From: Verrucomicrobiales bacterium | Lineage (GTDB): Bacteria > Verrucomicrobiota > Verrucomicrobiia > Limisphaerales > F1-80-MAGS106 | Assembly: GCA_947487925.1 (NCBI GenBank) | Contig: CANLCA010000229.1 | Location: 1 to 5,691 of the forward strand | DNA: 5,691 nt | Direction of reading: 5' to 3' | In this document: positions 1-5,379 of the stretch, one piece after another | How the letters are laid out: each line of letters begins with the position of its first letter | Position numbering within the stretch: the stretch's first letter is position 1 | The notes under the pieces: model-generated | What the model saw: the letters and a program-made list of their open reading frames with translations, nothing else | What the model was told of the DNA's origin: nothing | The model's database searches: none | Translations under genes and position numbers: made by a program

Positions 1-538
1 CCTTGGTGCTGAGGTTGGCCTGGTCGCAGTAGTCGGTGATGCGGATGCCGCGCACCAGTTCCATGACGAAGTAAGGGCGGCCCACGTCGGTCGTGCCGGC
101 ATCGAGCACCTTGGCGATGTTCGGATGATCCATCATCGCCAACGACTGCCGCTCCGCCTCGAACCGTGCGACGACCTGCTTGGTGTCCATGCCCAGCTTG
201 ATGACTTTCAGGGCCACTTTGCGCCGGACCGGCTCCTTCTGTTCGGCGACATAGACCATCCCGCAGCCGCCCTCCCCGATTTGCTCCAGCAACTTGTAGC
301 GTCCCAGCGTCTGGCCGACGGCTTCGTCAATCTCGTGGATGCCTTCGTCAGCCTTCACCGTGGACGCGTCCGCGCCGGCCGATTCGGTGGCTGGTTGCTC
401 GTGCGCGACAAGCAGGGCTTCGAGGCGTTGGCGCAACGCCGCGTCGCCGTCGCACATGGCGTCGAGAAAGGCGGCGCGTTTCTCCGCCGGCTTGGTCAGC
501 GCCAATTGAAACAAGACCTCTTCAGGTGATGAGTTCAT
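1..538 (-). CDS. Serine/threonine protein kinase, N-terminal part (runs off the left edge)
   Basis: The minus strand reads open from ATG at 538-536 to the window edge, giving the first 179 residues of a Hanks-type (PknB-like) kinase. Residues 1-70 are a soluble helical leader (EEVLFQLALTKPAEKRAAF..., RQRLEALLVAHE) of the kind that precedes the kinase domain in many planctomycete and verrucomicrobial kinases. The kinase N-lobe starts near residue 79 (GRYKLLEQIGEGGCGMVYVA): the glycine-rich loop is at 88-93, the ATP-binding lysine is K111 in VALKVIK, the HPNIAKVLDAG strand is at 138-148, and the hinge is FVMEL at 157-161. The catalytic HRD and DFG motifs lie outside the window, so activity cannot be judged. 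Its ATG overlaps the stop of the upstream cyclase gene (ATGA), and no clear Shine-Dalgarno lies in the preceding 20 bases, which suggests translational coupling. It would phosphorylate proteins on Ser/Thr; the substrate is unknown. Confidence 0.93.
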   Translation of the reverse strand, partial: MNSSPEEVLFQLALTKPAEKRAAFLDAMCDGDAALRQRLEALLVAHEQPATESAGADASTVKADEGIHEIDEAVGQTLGRYKLLEQIGEGGCGMVYVAEQKEPVRRKVALKVIKLGMDTKQVVARFEAERQSLAMMDHPNIAKVLDAGTTDVGRPYFVMELVRGIRITDYCDQANLSTK

Positions 539-1596
539 GGCTGTTTGCTGTCTGCCTTCCTTGGCTCACCGAAGTCCGACGTTGGCGGCTCCTTCGCCTC
601 GGCCGCGGCGATTTCCTCCCAGGAGGGCGCGCGCCAGGCCTGCCACGGCGGGCCGGCGAGAATCACCTCCCCATCGGCACTCCATCGGGCCGCGCTCAGA
701 CCATAATAGGTGCCGGCCAAGGCCAACAGTTCCTGCCGCGTGCCGACATCCCAGAGCTTGACGGCCTCCCTCCCGCCCGACGAGGAAATCAACCGTCGTC
801 CATCCCTGGTAAACGCCAGCTGACTGACAAAACTGGTGTGCCCGTCGTAGAGCCGGTGAAGAAGCTTGCCGGTCGCGGCATCCCAGACGCGGATGGTGGG
901 ATCTTCAAATCCCGAGCCGGAAGCCAGTACCTGCCGGTCCGGCGAGACTTGCCGCTGCGCTTTCTCCGATCCCGCCGGCGCCGTAAGCGGGCCAAGTCCC
1001 ACTTCGACCGACTCCCCGATCCCCTTGAGCAAATACGGCCCGTGATTGAGCCAGCTCAACTCCTTCACTTCGGCAATGTCTTCGCCTTTCAAAGCCTGCC
1101 GTGCGCTGTCAAACACCGCTCTCGTCATCAGAATCTGTCCGCCTTCGGCCAGCCCCATCACCCGCGCGCAAATGTCGATGGCAAGGCCAAAGATGCTTCG
1201 TGCTTTCCGGCTCTCCGGTCCCGCCTCCAAAACCACCTCGCCCAAGTAAATGCCGATGCGATCCAAGCTGGCGGCGGACGGCGGATCGGAAAGTCTGCGC
1301 AGGCGAACCTGCAGCAGCAACGCGAATTGGACAGCCTCGGACGGTGCCGCGAAGGCCAGGAGAAACGAATCGCCCGCCGTCTCGATTTCTTCGCCTTGCG
1401 GAAACTGTCCCAGTGTTTCTCGGACGATCTGGTGGTGTTGTCTGAAGACTTGCGCACTGCTCCGATCACCAAGTTGTTGCTTGCGGGCGGTCGAACCAAC
1501 CATGTCCGTGAAGACCAGCGTGACCAGACCAGTGCGATGTTTGCGCTGGAACTCGCCGATGCGCTCGTCTTGAGCCGGATTAGGCTGCGGAGTCAT
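535..1596 (-). CDS. Class III adenylate/guanylate cyclase domain fused to a few WD40 repeats
   Basis: This is a 353-residue protein if it starts at ATG 1596 (MTPQPNPAQDERIG); the frame stays open to an ATG at 1692 (385 residues). I prefer the shorter start because residues before it look non-family and neither start has a clear Shine-Dalgarno. Residues about 21-205 are a class III cyclase catalytic domain: metal-binding D31 in LVFTDMVGST, D76 in ETAGDSFLLAF, GIYLGEVV, and FGLAIDICARV with conserved R145. The usual Lys/Asp pair that selects the purine is replaced (E72, L138), and the transition-state Asn is D141, so ATP or GTP preference is uncertain. Residues about 218-328 are WD40 sequence: an incomplete repeat ending TIRVWDAATGK, one full repeat (GHTSFVSQLAF...VKLWD), and a degenerate third ending in SWEEIAAAEAKE. 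That is too few for a seven-blade propeller. It overlaps the kinase gene by 4 bases and probably works with it in intracellular signalling. Confidence 0.9.
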   Translation of the reverse strand: MTPQPNPAQDERIGEFQRKHRTGLVTLVFTDMVGSTARKQQLGDRSSAQVFRQHHQIVRETLGQFPQGEEIETAGDSFLLAFAAPSEAVQFALLLQVRLRRLSDPPSAASLDRIGIYLGEVVLEAGPESRKARSIFGLAIDICARVMGLAEGGQILMTRAVFDSARQALKGEDIAEVKELSWLNHGPYLLKGIGESVEVGLGPLTAPAGSEKAQRQVSPDRQVLASGSGFEDPTIRVWDAATGKLLHRLYDGHTSFVSQLAFTRDGRRLISSSGGREAVKLWDVGTRQELLALAGTYYGLSAARWSADGEVILAGPPWQAWRAPSWEEIAAAEAKEPPTSDFGEPRKADSKQP

Positions 1597-1634
1597 GGCA
1601 GCTCGCAAGGTATCAGATCCCAAGGCGTCGGAAA

Positions 1635-1658
1635 ACACAAAACGGCGACACACAAAAC
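1635..1658. repeat. Short direct repeat upstream of the cyclase start
   Basis: The 9-mer ACACAAAAC occurs at 1635-1643 and again at 1650-1658, 15 bp apart start to start. It lies 39-62 bp upstream of the preferred cyclase start at 1596. Two equally spaced copies could be a regulator-binding site, which would fit this stretch being 5' untranslated DNA rather than coding. If the longer start at 1692 is used, the repeat is inside the gene. This could be chance. Confidence 0.22.
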
Positions 1659-1720
1659 TGCCCTTCGCTGCGTGCGGCAAAGGGTCACCCATTAGGGCAC
1701 ACGGTCACATCTGAATATAG

Positions 1721-1748
1721 ACTACGGAGTCATTTAGATAGACTACAC
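1721..1748 (+). repeat. Left terminal inverted repeat of the IS630 element
   Basis: The outer part ACTACGGAGTCA matches ACTACCTAGTCA of the right end (reverse complement) at 10 of 12 positions. The inner part ATAGACTACAC matches ATAGGCTACAC at 10 of 11. The five bases between (1733-1737) differ. The two ACTAC copies start at 1721 and 1742, 21 bp apart, as in the right end. Confidence 0.6.
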
Positions 1749-1773
1749 AGAGTGAGATTGATGGCGTCGTGGG

Positions 1774-2805
1774 GTGCCGAAGATTGATGGACGGAAATTA
1801 TCTCACAAGGCGCTGGAGCACATGAGAGTGCTGGCGGTGCGTCGAGTCAGGGAGGATGGGGAGAGGCCCAGCGCAGTGATGGATTCCTTGGGACTCTGTC
1901 GGACCAGCATCTATCCCTGGTTGCGCCGACATAACGATCAGGGACTGGAGGCACTGGTCGAAAAGATTTCTCAAGGTCCGGAACCCAGGCTGAGTGAGAA
2001 GCAGCGCCAACAAGTGCGGCGCTGGATTCTGGGCAAAGACCCGCGCCAACACGGGTTTGACCTTGGTCTGTGGACCCGCCGGATCGTGCAGAGCCTGATC
2101 CTGGACAAAATGGGGGTGGAATTGTGTCTGACCTCGGTGGGCAAGCTCCTGGCCAGTTTGGAGATCATCCCGCAGAAACCGCTGCGCCGTGCCTATGAAC
2201 GCGACCCGGTGGTGGTGGAACGATGGCGGAGGGAAGACTATCCCAAGCTCAAGGAAAGAGCCAAAAAGCTGGGCGCGATGATCTTTTTCCTGGACGAGGC
2301 TGGGTTTCAATCCGACCCGCCGCTGGGCCGGACCTACGGATTAAAAGGACACACGTCGGTCGTGGCCAGTTCCGGCCAGCGTCAGAGCATCAATGTGATC
2401 AGCGCGGTCCACGCCAGCGGCGCCTACTGGGCGGCGACCTACACCGGCAAGCTGAATGCGGAGGCGTTTGTCGTTTTTCTGCGCGACTTTATGAAAGGCC
2501 GGCGCACCAAGGTGTTCCTGGTCGTCGATGGTCATCCCGCGCACAAAGCCAACGTCGTCAAAGACTATGTCGCCCAAACGCGAGGACACTTGGAACTCCA
2601 CTTCCTGCCGTCCTATGCGCCGGATTTGAATCCCGACGAGTTCGTCTGGAAATACATGAAGAACACTGGGATATCGAAAAAACCGCTCAAGAAAAACGAA
2701 TCCCTGCGCGAGCAGGTGGAACAGGACTTGGCCGATAGCAGCCGGAATGCCATCCTTGTTGCATCTTTCTTTTTGACCGAAAGTGTAGCCTATACCGTTG
2801 ACTAG
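1774..2805 (+). CDS. IS630 family transposase (DDE type), full length
   Basis: This is a 343-residue protein, the usual length for the family. The GTG at 1774 is the first start after an in-frame stop at 1759-1761 and gives MPKIDGRKLSH, which matches how I recall IS630 transposases beginning; no good Shine-Dalgarno is seen. Residues about 15-60 form the helix-turn-helix DNA-binding part (AVRRVREDGERPSAVMDSLG, TSIYPWLRRH), followed by a second winged-helix-like part (LWTRRIVQSLI, LTSVGKLLASL). The catalytic domain holds D174 in FFLDEAGFQSD, D252 in FLVVDGHPAHKA and E289 in YAPDLNPDEFVW, so all three metal-binding residues are present. It cuts and joins DNA at the element ends and inserts at TA. 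No frameshift or internal stop is seen, so it may be active. The TAG stop at 2803-2805 lies inside the right inverted repeat. Confidence 0.96.
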   Translation: MPKIDGRKLSHKALEHMRVLAVRRVREDGERPSAVMDSLGLCRTSIYPWLRRHNDQGLEALVEKISQGPEPRLSEKQRQQVRRWILGKDPRQHGFDLGLWTRRIVQSLILDKMGVELCLTSVGKLLASLEIIPQKPLRRAYERDPVVVERWRREDYPKLKERAKKLGAMIFFLDEAGFQSDPPLGRTYGLKGHTSVVASSGQRQSINVISAVHASGAYWAATYTGKLNAEAFVVFLRDFMKGRRTKVFLVVDGHPAHKANVVKDYVAQTRGHLELHFLPSYAPDLNPDEFVWKYMKNTGISKKPLKKNESLREQVEQDLADSSRNAILVASFFLTESVAYTVD

Positions 2806-2810
2806 GTAGT
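2783..2810 (-). repeat. Right terminal inverted repeat of the IS630 element
   Basis: Reverse complement of the left end with 20 of 28 matches. It overlaps the last codons and stop of the transposase. Its own [A/G]CTAC motifs, read on the minus strand, start at 2810 and 2789, again 21 bp apart. Just outside is a 7-base tandem duplication (GTCATCA twice, about 2813-2826) in the flanking DNA. Confidence 0.6.
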
Positions 2811-2931
2811 AAGTCATCAGTCATCAGTGGCCAGTGATCAGGATCTGTCGCGATCCCAAAAAACGGATTGGAGTGTTGCTTTCGGGTCCTTTTCCGTCAG
2901 ATTGGGGGATGTGATCACCGTTTGGAGCGCC

Positions 2932-4197
2932 ATGCTTCCGCTTTGGCTTTTCCTACTGCTGAACCTTGGGTGGCTGGCCGTTATCGCCGGACATCCTTCC
3001 GCTTCAGCCTCCGCTTCGCAGACAGGGTTTGCAGCCACCGGCGCGATGCATGGCAATCGCTTTTCATTCGAATCTGGCGCGGCGTGGAAAGGCCGGCGCG
3101 GGGAGACGAACTGGTGGTGGCAAGTCGATTTCGGCCACCCGCGAGGTGTGGGAGCGATTCTTCAACTACAAGGCGATCACGACTTCGTCCTGCGTAACGC
3201 CCCGAAGAGCTATCGCTGGGAATCAAGTGACGACGGCGCGAGCTGGAACGTACTCGAGAACACCGTGGTTTCCAGGGAGACAAGAATGTTCCGATTGCAT
3301 CGGCTAACAGCACTGCGGCACACGCGTTTTCTCCGGCTGTTGATCGACGAAACCCAAGGCGAGTTCCCCACGATCCGCGAGGTCGAGTTCTTCGAAACTC
3401 CGCGCGCGAAAGTGGAGTTTCCGGATTGGATCATCGCCGTGAACACGACGCATGAGCGCACCCTGCCCGGACACGGGCAGGAGTTCATTCCCCTTGCGAG
3501 GTCGTGCGTGGGCTGGGAACAAACGCAGGCCCAGCAGATTTGGCTGGGCGATTTCGATGAAGCGTTTGCGCGAGTGGAGCCACGGCCGACGTGCGCATTT
3601 CTGTCGGGCAATTTCAAGGATTGGTGCGAGGTCGAGCGAGAGACGTGGCGTGGAACGCAGGCCTTACTTAAACGCGGCACACTGCCGCTGTGGGCTTCGT
3701 GCGGCGGCGCGCAAGGACTGGCGATCCTCGCGGAAACAGGCGTCGACAAACCGTGGGATTGCCCCCATTGCCGTGATCCGAAAAATCCGAAACTGCCGAT
3801 TTACACTCACATCGGCCACACTGCGAAAAAGGCTTGCGGGGATTACACAGGTTGCGTCCATGAGCGCGGGCCGCATGCCGTTCGTCGATTGAATGAAGAC
3901 CCGGTATTCGCCGGATTGACCGAGGAGTTCCAAGTGATGGAAAGTCATTGCGGCCAGATCGAGTGGGAGCCGACCGGCTGGGAATTGATCGCCACAGCCG
4001 GGCCGGGAACACTGACGAAGTCGCAATGCCTTCGCATCAAGGATCGCCCCATTTACGCGGCACAATTTCACATCGAGATGGCTGGGACGCCGGAAAACTC
4101 GAAGACGATCATGGCCAACTTTCTGAGGCTGGCCCGGGCCTGGAATGCAACGGGAGATTCGACGGCGCCCGCTGCCGATGCGCCAGGCGTGCGGTAA
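2932..4197 (+). CDS. Exported protein: discoidin (F5/8 type C) domain plus class I glutamine amidotransferase domain
   Basis: 421 residues from ATG 2932. The frame is open back to a GTG at 2827, but ATG 2932 is preceded by GGAG (2924-2927) and begins a signal peptide (MLPLWLFLLLNLGWLAVIAG), with possible cleavage near the ASASAS stretch at 24-29. Residues about 30-157 look like an F5/8 type C domain (NWWWQVDFG, YRWESSDDGASW, TRFLRLLI, TIREVEFFE), which usually binds sugars. Residues about 163-402 are a class I glutamine amidotransferase-like domain: nucleophile C257 in LWASCGGAQGLAIL, ESHCGQIEW near 337-345, and H380/E382 in YAAQFHIEM, then NFLRLARAW. The Cys-His-Glu triad is thus present, unlike in ThuA-like relatives. 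Between nucleophile and His lie C277-x2-C280 and C302-x5-C308, a likely disulfide or metal site. No synthase partner is adjacent, so the substrate is unknown. The upstream IS is on the same strand, but no operon link is seen. Confidence 0.88.
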   Translation: MLPLWLFLLLNLGWLAVIAGHPSASASASQTGFAATGAMHGNRFSFESGAAWKGRRGETNWWWQVDFGHPRGVGAILQLQGDHDFVLRNAPKSYRWESSDDGASWNVLENTVVSRETRMFRLHRLTALRHTRFLRLLIDETQGEFPTIREVEFFETPRAKVEFPDWIIAVNTTHERTLPGHGQEFIPLARSCVGWEQTQAQQIWLGDFDEAFARVEPRPTCAFLSGNFKDWCEVERETWRGTQALLKRGTLPLWASCGGAQGLAILAETGVDKPWDCPHCRDPKNPKLPIYTHIGHTAKKACGDYTGCVHERGPHAVRRLNEDPVFAGLTEEFQVMESHCGQIEWEPTGWELIATAGPGTLTKSQCLRIKDRPIYAAQFHIEMAGTPENSKTIMANFLRLARAWNATGDSTAPAADAPGVR

Positions 4198-4524
4198 CAC
4201 TCGGAGGGCGGACCTTGCTTCAAAGCAGCATTGCATGTGGTGCTGACCTGCGCAGCGGCAATGCCGGGCGCCTTGGTAAGGAGTAGCGCGTCCCACTGAA
4301 TTTCCGGTCTGCGCGCCGCAATCGGAAGGGCCGGGGAGTAATCAGGGACTGAGTGGAATCCGTCCCTACCAGGCTGTGGTCGGCAAGGTCGGTTACCCAC
4401 ACGCCGCACTGCTTGTTTAGCAACCGGCAACCTGTGAATGCACGGCGCTCTAACTGCATCGCCACCCAAAGTTTGCGAGCGATGAGGCCCACCGCTATCG
4501 TAATCCGCATGATCATTGACACGA
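4198..4524. other. Intergenic stretch without a convincing gene
   Basis: About 330 bases following the amidotransferase stop. Short frames are open on both strands, but none has a recognisable motif or a good ribosome binding site. The hairpin repeat at 4344-4367 is the only clear structure; a small palindrome CGGCAATGCCG lies near 4256-4266. No clear intrinsic terminator for the upstream gene was found. Confidence 0.5.
4344..4367. repeat. Hairpin repeat unit AGGGAC-TGA...TCC-GTCCCT
   Basis: AGGGAC at 4344-4349 pairs with GTCCCT at 4362-4367. After one mismatch (T4350/C4361) two more pairs form (GA/TC), leaving the loop GTGGAA. From memory, units like GGGACGGAGTGGAATCCGTCCC are scattered between genes in some Verrucomicrobia genomes; this copy would be a slightly decayed one. 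There is no T-run after it, so it is not a typical terminator. Confidence 0.45.
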
Positions 4525-4818
4525 CTATTCCCGATCCCAAAGCCAGCGCGGATCGTATTTGCCGTTGCCGACTCCGATGATGGCATCGCCCTTCGCCTGA
4601 CTCCCATCGACCGCGGTCCCGGGGTAGAACTGAAAGCCGATCTTGCTGACACGCACCTGCCAACCGTTGATCAGGTCGACGGTCTCCTGCCGCCCAATCC
4701 CACTGTTTTGCGACTCCGAACATTGTGGAGGAATGCGAATGTTTGACCCAAACCCCGAGATTATTGAGCTATACAATGAGGTTTGGAATCGGACGTTCGC
4801 CTCATAACCTGTCGTCAT
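4525..4818 (-). CDS. Uncharacterised small ORF, possibly the C-terminal remnant of a gene
   Basis: 97 codons from ATG 4818 to TAG 4527-4525. I do not recognise it. From about residue 44 (GRQETVDLINGWQVRV) to the end (GNGKYDPRWLWDRE) the third codon positions are almost all G or C and the composition looks like a real protein. The first 40 residues have much weaker third-position bias and look non-coding. That contrast suggests the coding end of a gene whose front was lost, with the ATG a chance start. There is no signal peptide, and no good Shine-Dalgarno before 4818. Confidence 0.3.
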   Translation of the reverse strand: MTTGYEANVRFQTSLYSSIISGFGSNIRIPPQCSESQNSGIGRQETVDLINGWQVRVSKIGFQFYPGTAVDGSQAKGDAIIGVGNGKYDPRWLWDRE

Positions 4819-4820
4819 TG
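4774..4820. other. Two-part hairpin upstream of the 4868 gene
   Basis: CAATG (4774-4778) pairs with CATTG (4816-4820), and the adjoining AGGTT (4779-4783) pairs with AACCT (4806-4810), leaving a 5-base bulge (4811-4815) on one side. It sits 48 bases before the plus-strand start at 4868. It could fold in a 5' leader, or be chance. It lacks the core-site consensus of an integron attC. Confidence 0.2.
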
Positions 4821-4867
4821 TAGAGGCAAACTAAAGCAGTACGCGTTGGTGATTCGGCAGAAGGAGA

Positions 4868-5242
4868 ATGGCTGATGTTTGCCCCTCACGTGCCTTCGCG
4901 GGTCTTCGGATGGTCGGCCAGGACAAAGACCCTTTCCTTAAGGGTCGCAAGGCCGAGTCGCTGGGGATGGGAATAGCCGCCTTCGCTTATTATTGGCGGG
5001 TCGTCGAGAATCAAAAATCTCGCTTTATCGGGAAGATCGCAGATGTTGCCCGTCGCATCAAAGCTGCGCCAAAGGCTATTGAAAAGCTCGAACTCGCCAA
5101 GACCGAAACACGATTCACCGCAGCAGTTGAGTTGATTGGGGATGCCATCCCAGATGCACTGCGGATCGTCGGCCACAACACTCTAACCCTGCTTCACAGC
5201 GCACTGAGCGAAGGGCTGCATGAGCGGACCGACGATGATTGA
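4868..5242 (+). CDS. Hypothetical protein, probable fragment of a larger uncharacterised family
   Basis: 124 residues, ATG 4868 to TGA 5240-5242. Residues about 20-124 (DPFLKGRKAESLG, GIAAFAYYWRVVENQKSRF, GHNTLTLLHSALSEGL, HERTDDD) resemble, from memory, the middle of an uncharacterised bacterial family with a conserved 'G(I/L)xAFAYxRRVVE...NPLTLLHSALSEGLH...TDE' core. Full members, as I recall, have over 100 residues before this part and a further helical stretch beginning 'CLELA..IR' after it, so both ends look missing. Reading past the TGA gives LSVPDR then TAA, so the TGA may sit where the family has Cys. The start is odd: AAGGAG (4861-4866) ends only 1 base before ATG 4868 but 8 bases before an ATG at 4875 in another frame, whose ORF stops at 4974-4976. 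A truncated, perhaps non-functional gene is the likeliest reading. No catalytic motif is seen. Confidence 0.55.
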   Translation: MADVCPSRAFAGLRMVGQDKDPFLKGRKAESLGMGIAAFAYYWRVVENQKSRFIGKIADVARRIKAAPKAIEKLELAKTETRFTAAVELIGDAIPDALRIVGHNTLTLLHSALSEGLHERTDDD

Positions 5243-5322
5243 TTATCTGTCCCGGATCGCTAACGGGTAGCTAGAACCTCCTGGAAAGACGGCGAAAACC
5301 GAGTTCCCTGACGATGGAAAAG

Positions 5323-5353
5323 AAAGGCGCCTGGAGAAATCAAGGCGCCTTTT
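5323..5353. terminator. Bidirectional intrinsic terminator
   Basis: AAAGGCGCCT (5323-5332) pairs perfectly with AGGCGCCTTT (5343-5352), a 10-bp GC-rich stem with a 10-base loop. On the plus strand it ends in TTTT; on the minus strand the stem runs into TTTCTTTT. It lies between the convergent plus-strand 4868 gene and the minus-strand gene ending at 5380, and the longer minus-strand T-run suits the latter best. Confidence 0.85.
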
Positions 5354-5379
5354 AGAAGGCTGCCGATGCGGCTAGTTTG

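Larger units (their letters stand above)
1721..2810 (+). mobile_element. IS630-family insertion sequence, about 1.09 kb
   Basis: An intact IS630-type transposase gene is bracketed by imperfect inverted repeats at 1721-1748 and 2783-2810 (20 of 28 positions match). Total length is within the usual 1.0-1.2 kb of the family. IS630 elements insert at TA and duplicate it; a matching TA sits inside both outer ends (1723-1724 and 2807-2808), so the element proper may be 1725-2806. Exact ends cannot be fixed from one copy. The right repeat overlaps the last codons and stop of the transposase. The left end lies close upstream of the minus-strand cyclase gene. Confidence 0.75.

Noticed and set aside
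125..529. 134-codon plus-strand frame
   Set aside because: It lies antisense to the kinase N-lobe, whose glycine loop and lysine are unmistakable.
526..1695. 389-codon open frame on the plus strand opposite the cyclase gene
   Set aside because: The minus strand carries clear cyclase and WD40 motifs. The plus frame has low-complexity Arg/Pro-rich sequence and no family motif, as expected for the mirror frame of a high-GC gene.
2341..2817. Minus-strand frames across the transposase (also 1798-2310)
   Set aside because: Mirror frames of the transposase, with no recognisable motifs.
2827..2931. Upstream extension of the amidotransferase gene from GTG 2827
   Set aside because: It would bury the signal peptide 35 residues in, and the start sits in repeat-like IS-flanking DNA. 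ATG 2932 has GGAG before it.
4068..4723. Long minus-strand frames at 4068-4652 and 4220-4723
   Set aside because: Both cross the coding-like frame 4525-4711 in other phases and continue into the end of the amidotransferase gene or the hairpin repeat. No motif or ribosome site.
4743..4777. Promoter-like TTGACC ... TACAAT upstream of the 4868 gene
   Set aside because: The spacing between the two boxes is about 21-23 bases, too long for a normal sigma-70 promoter.
4774..4820. Integron attC site
   Set aside because: The paired arms exist, but the conserved core-site sequences at the outer ends are absent and no integrase is seen.
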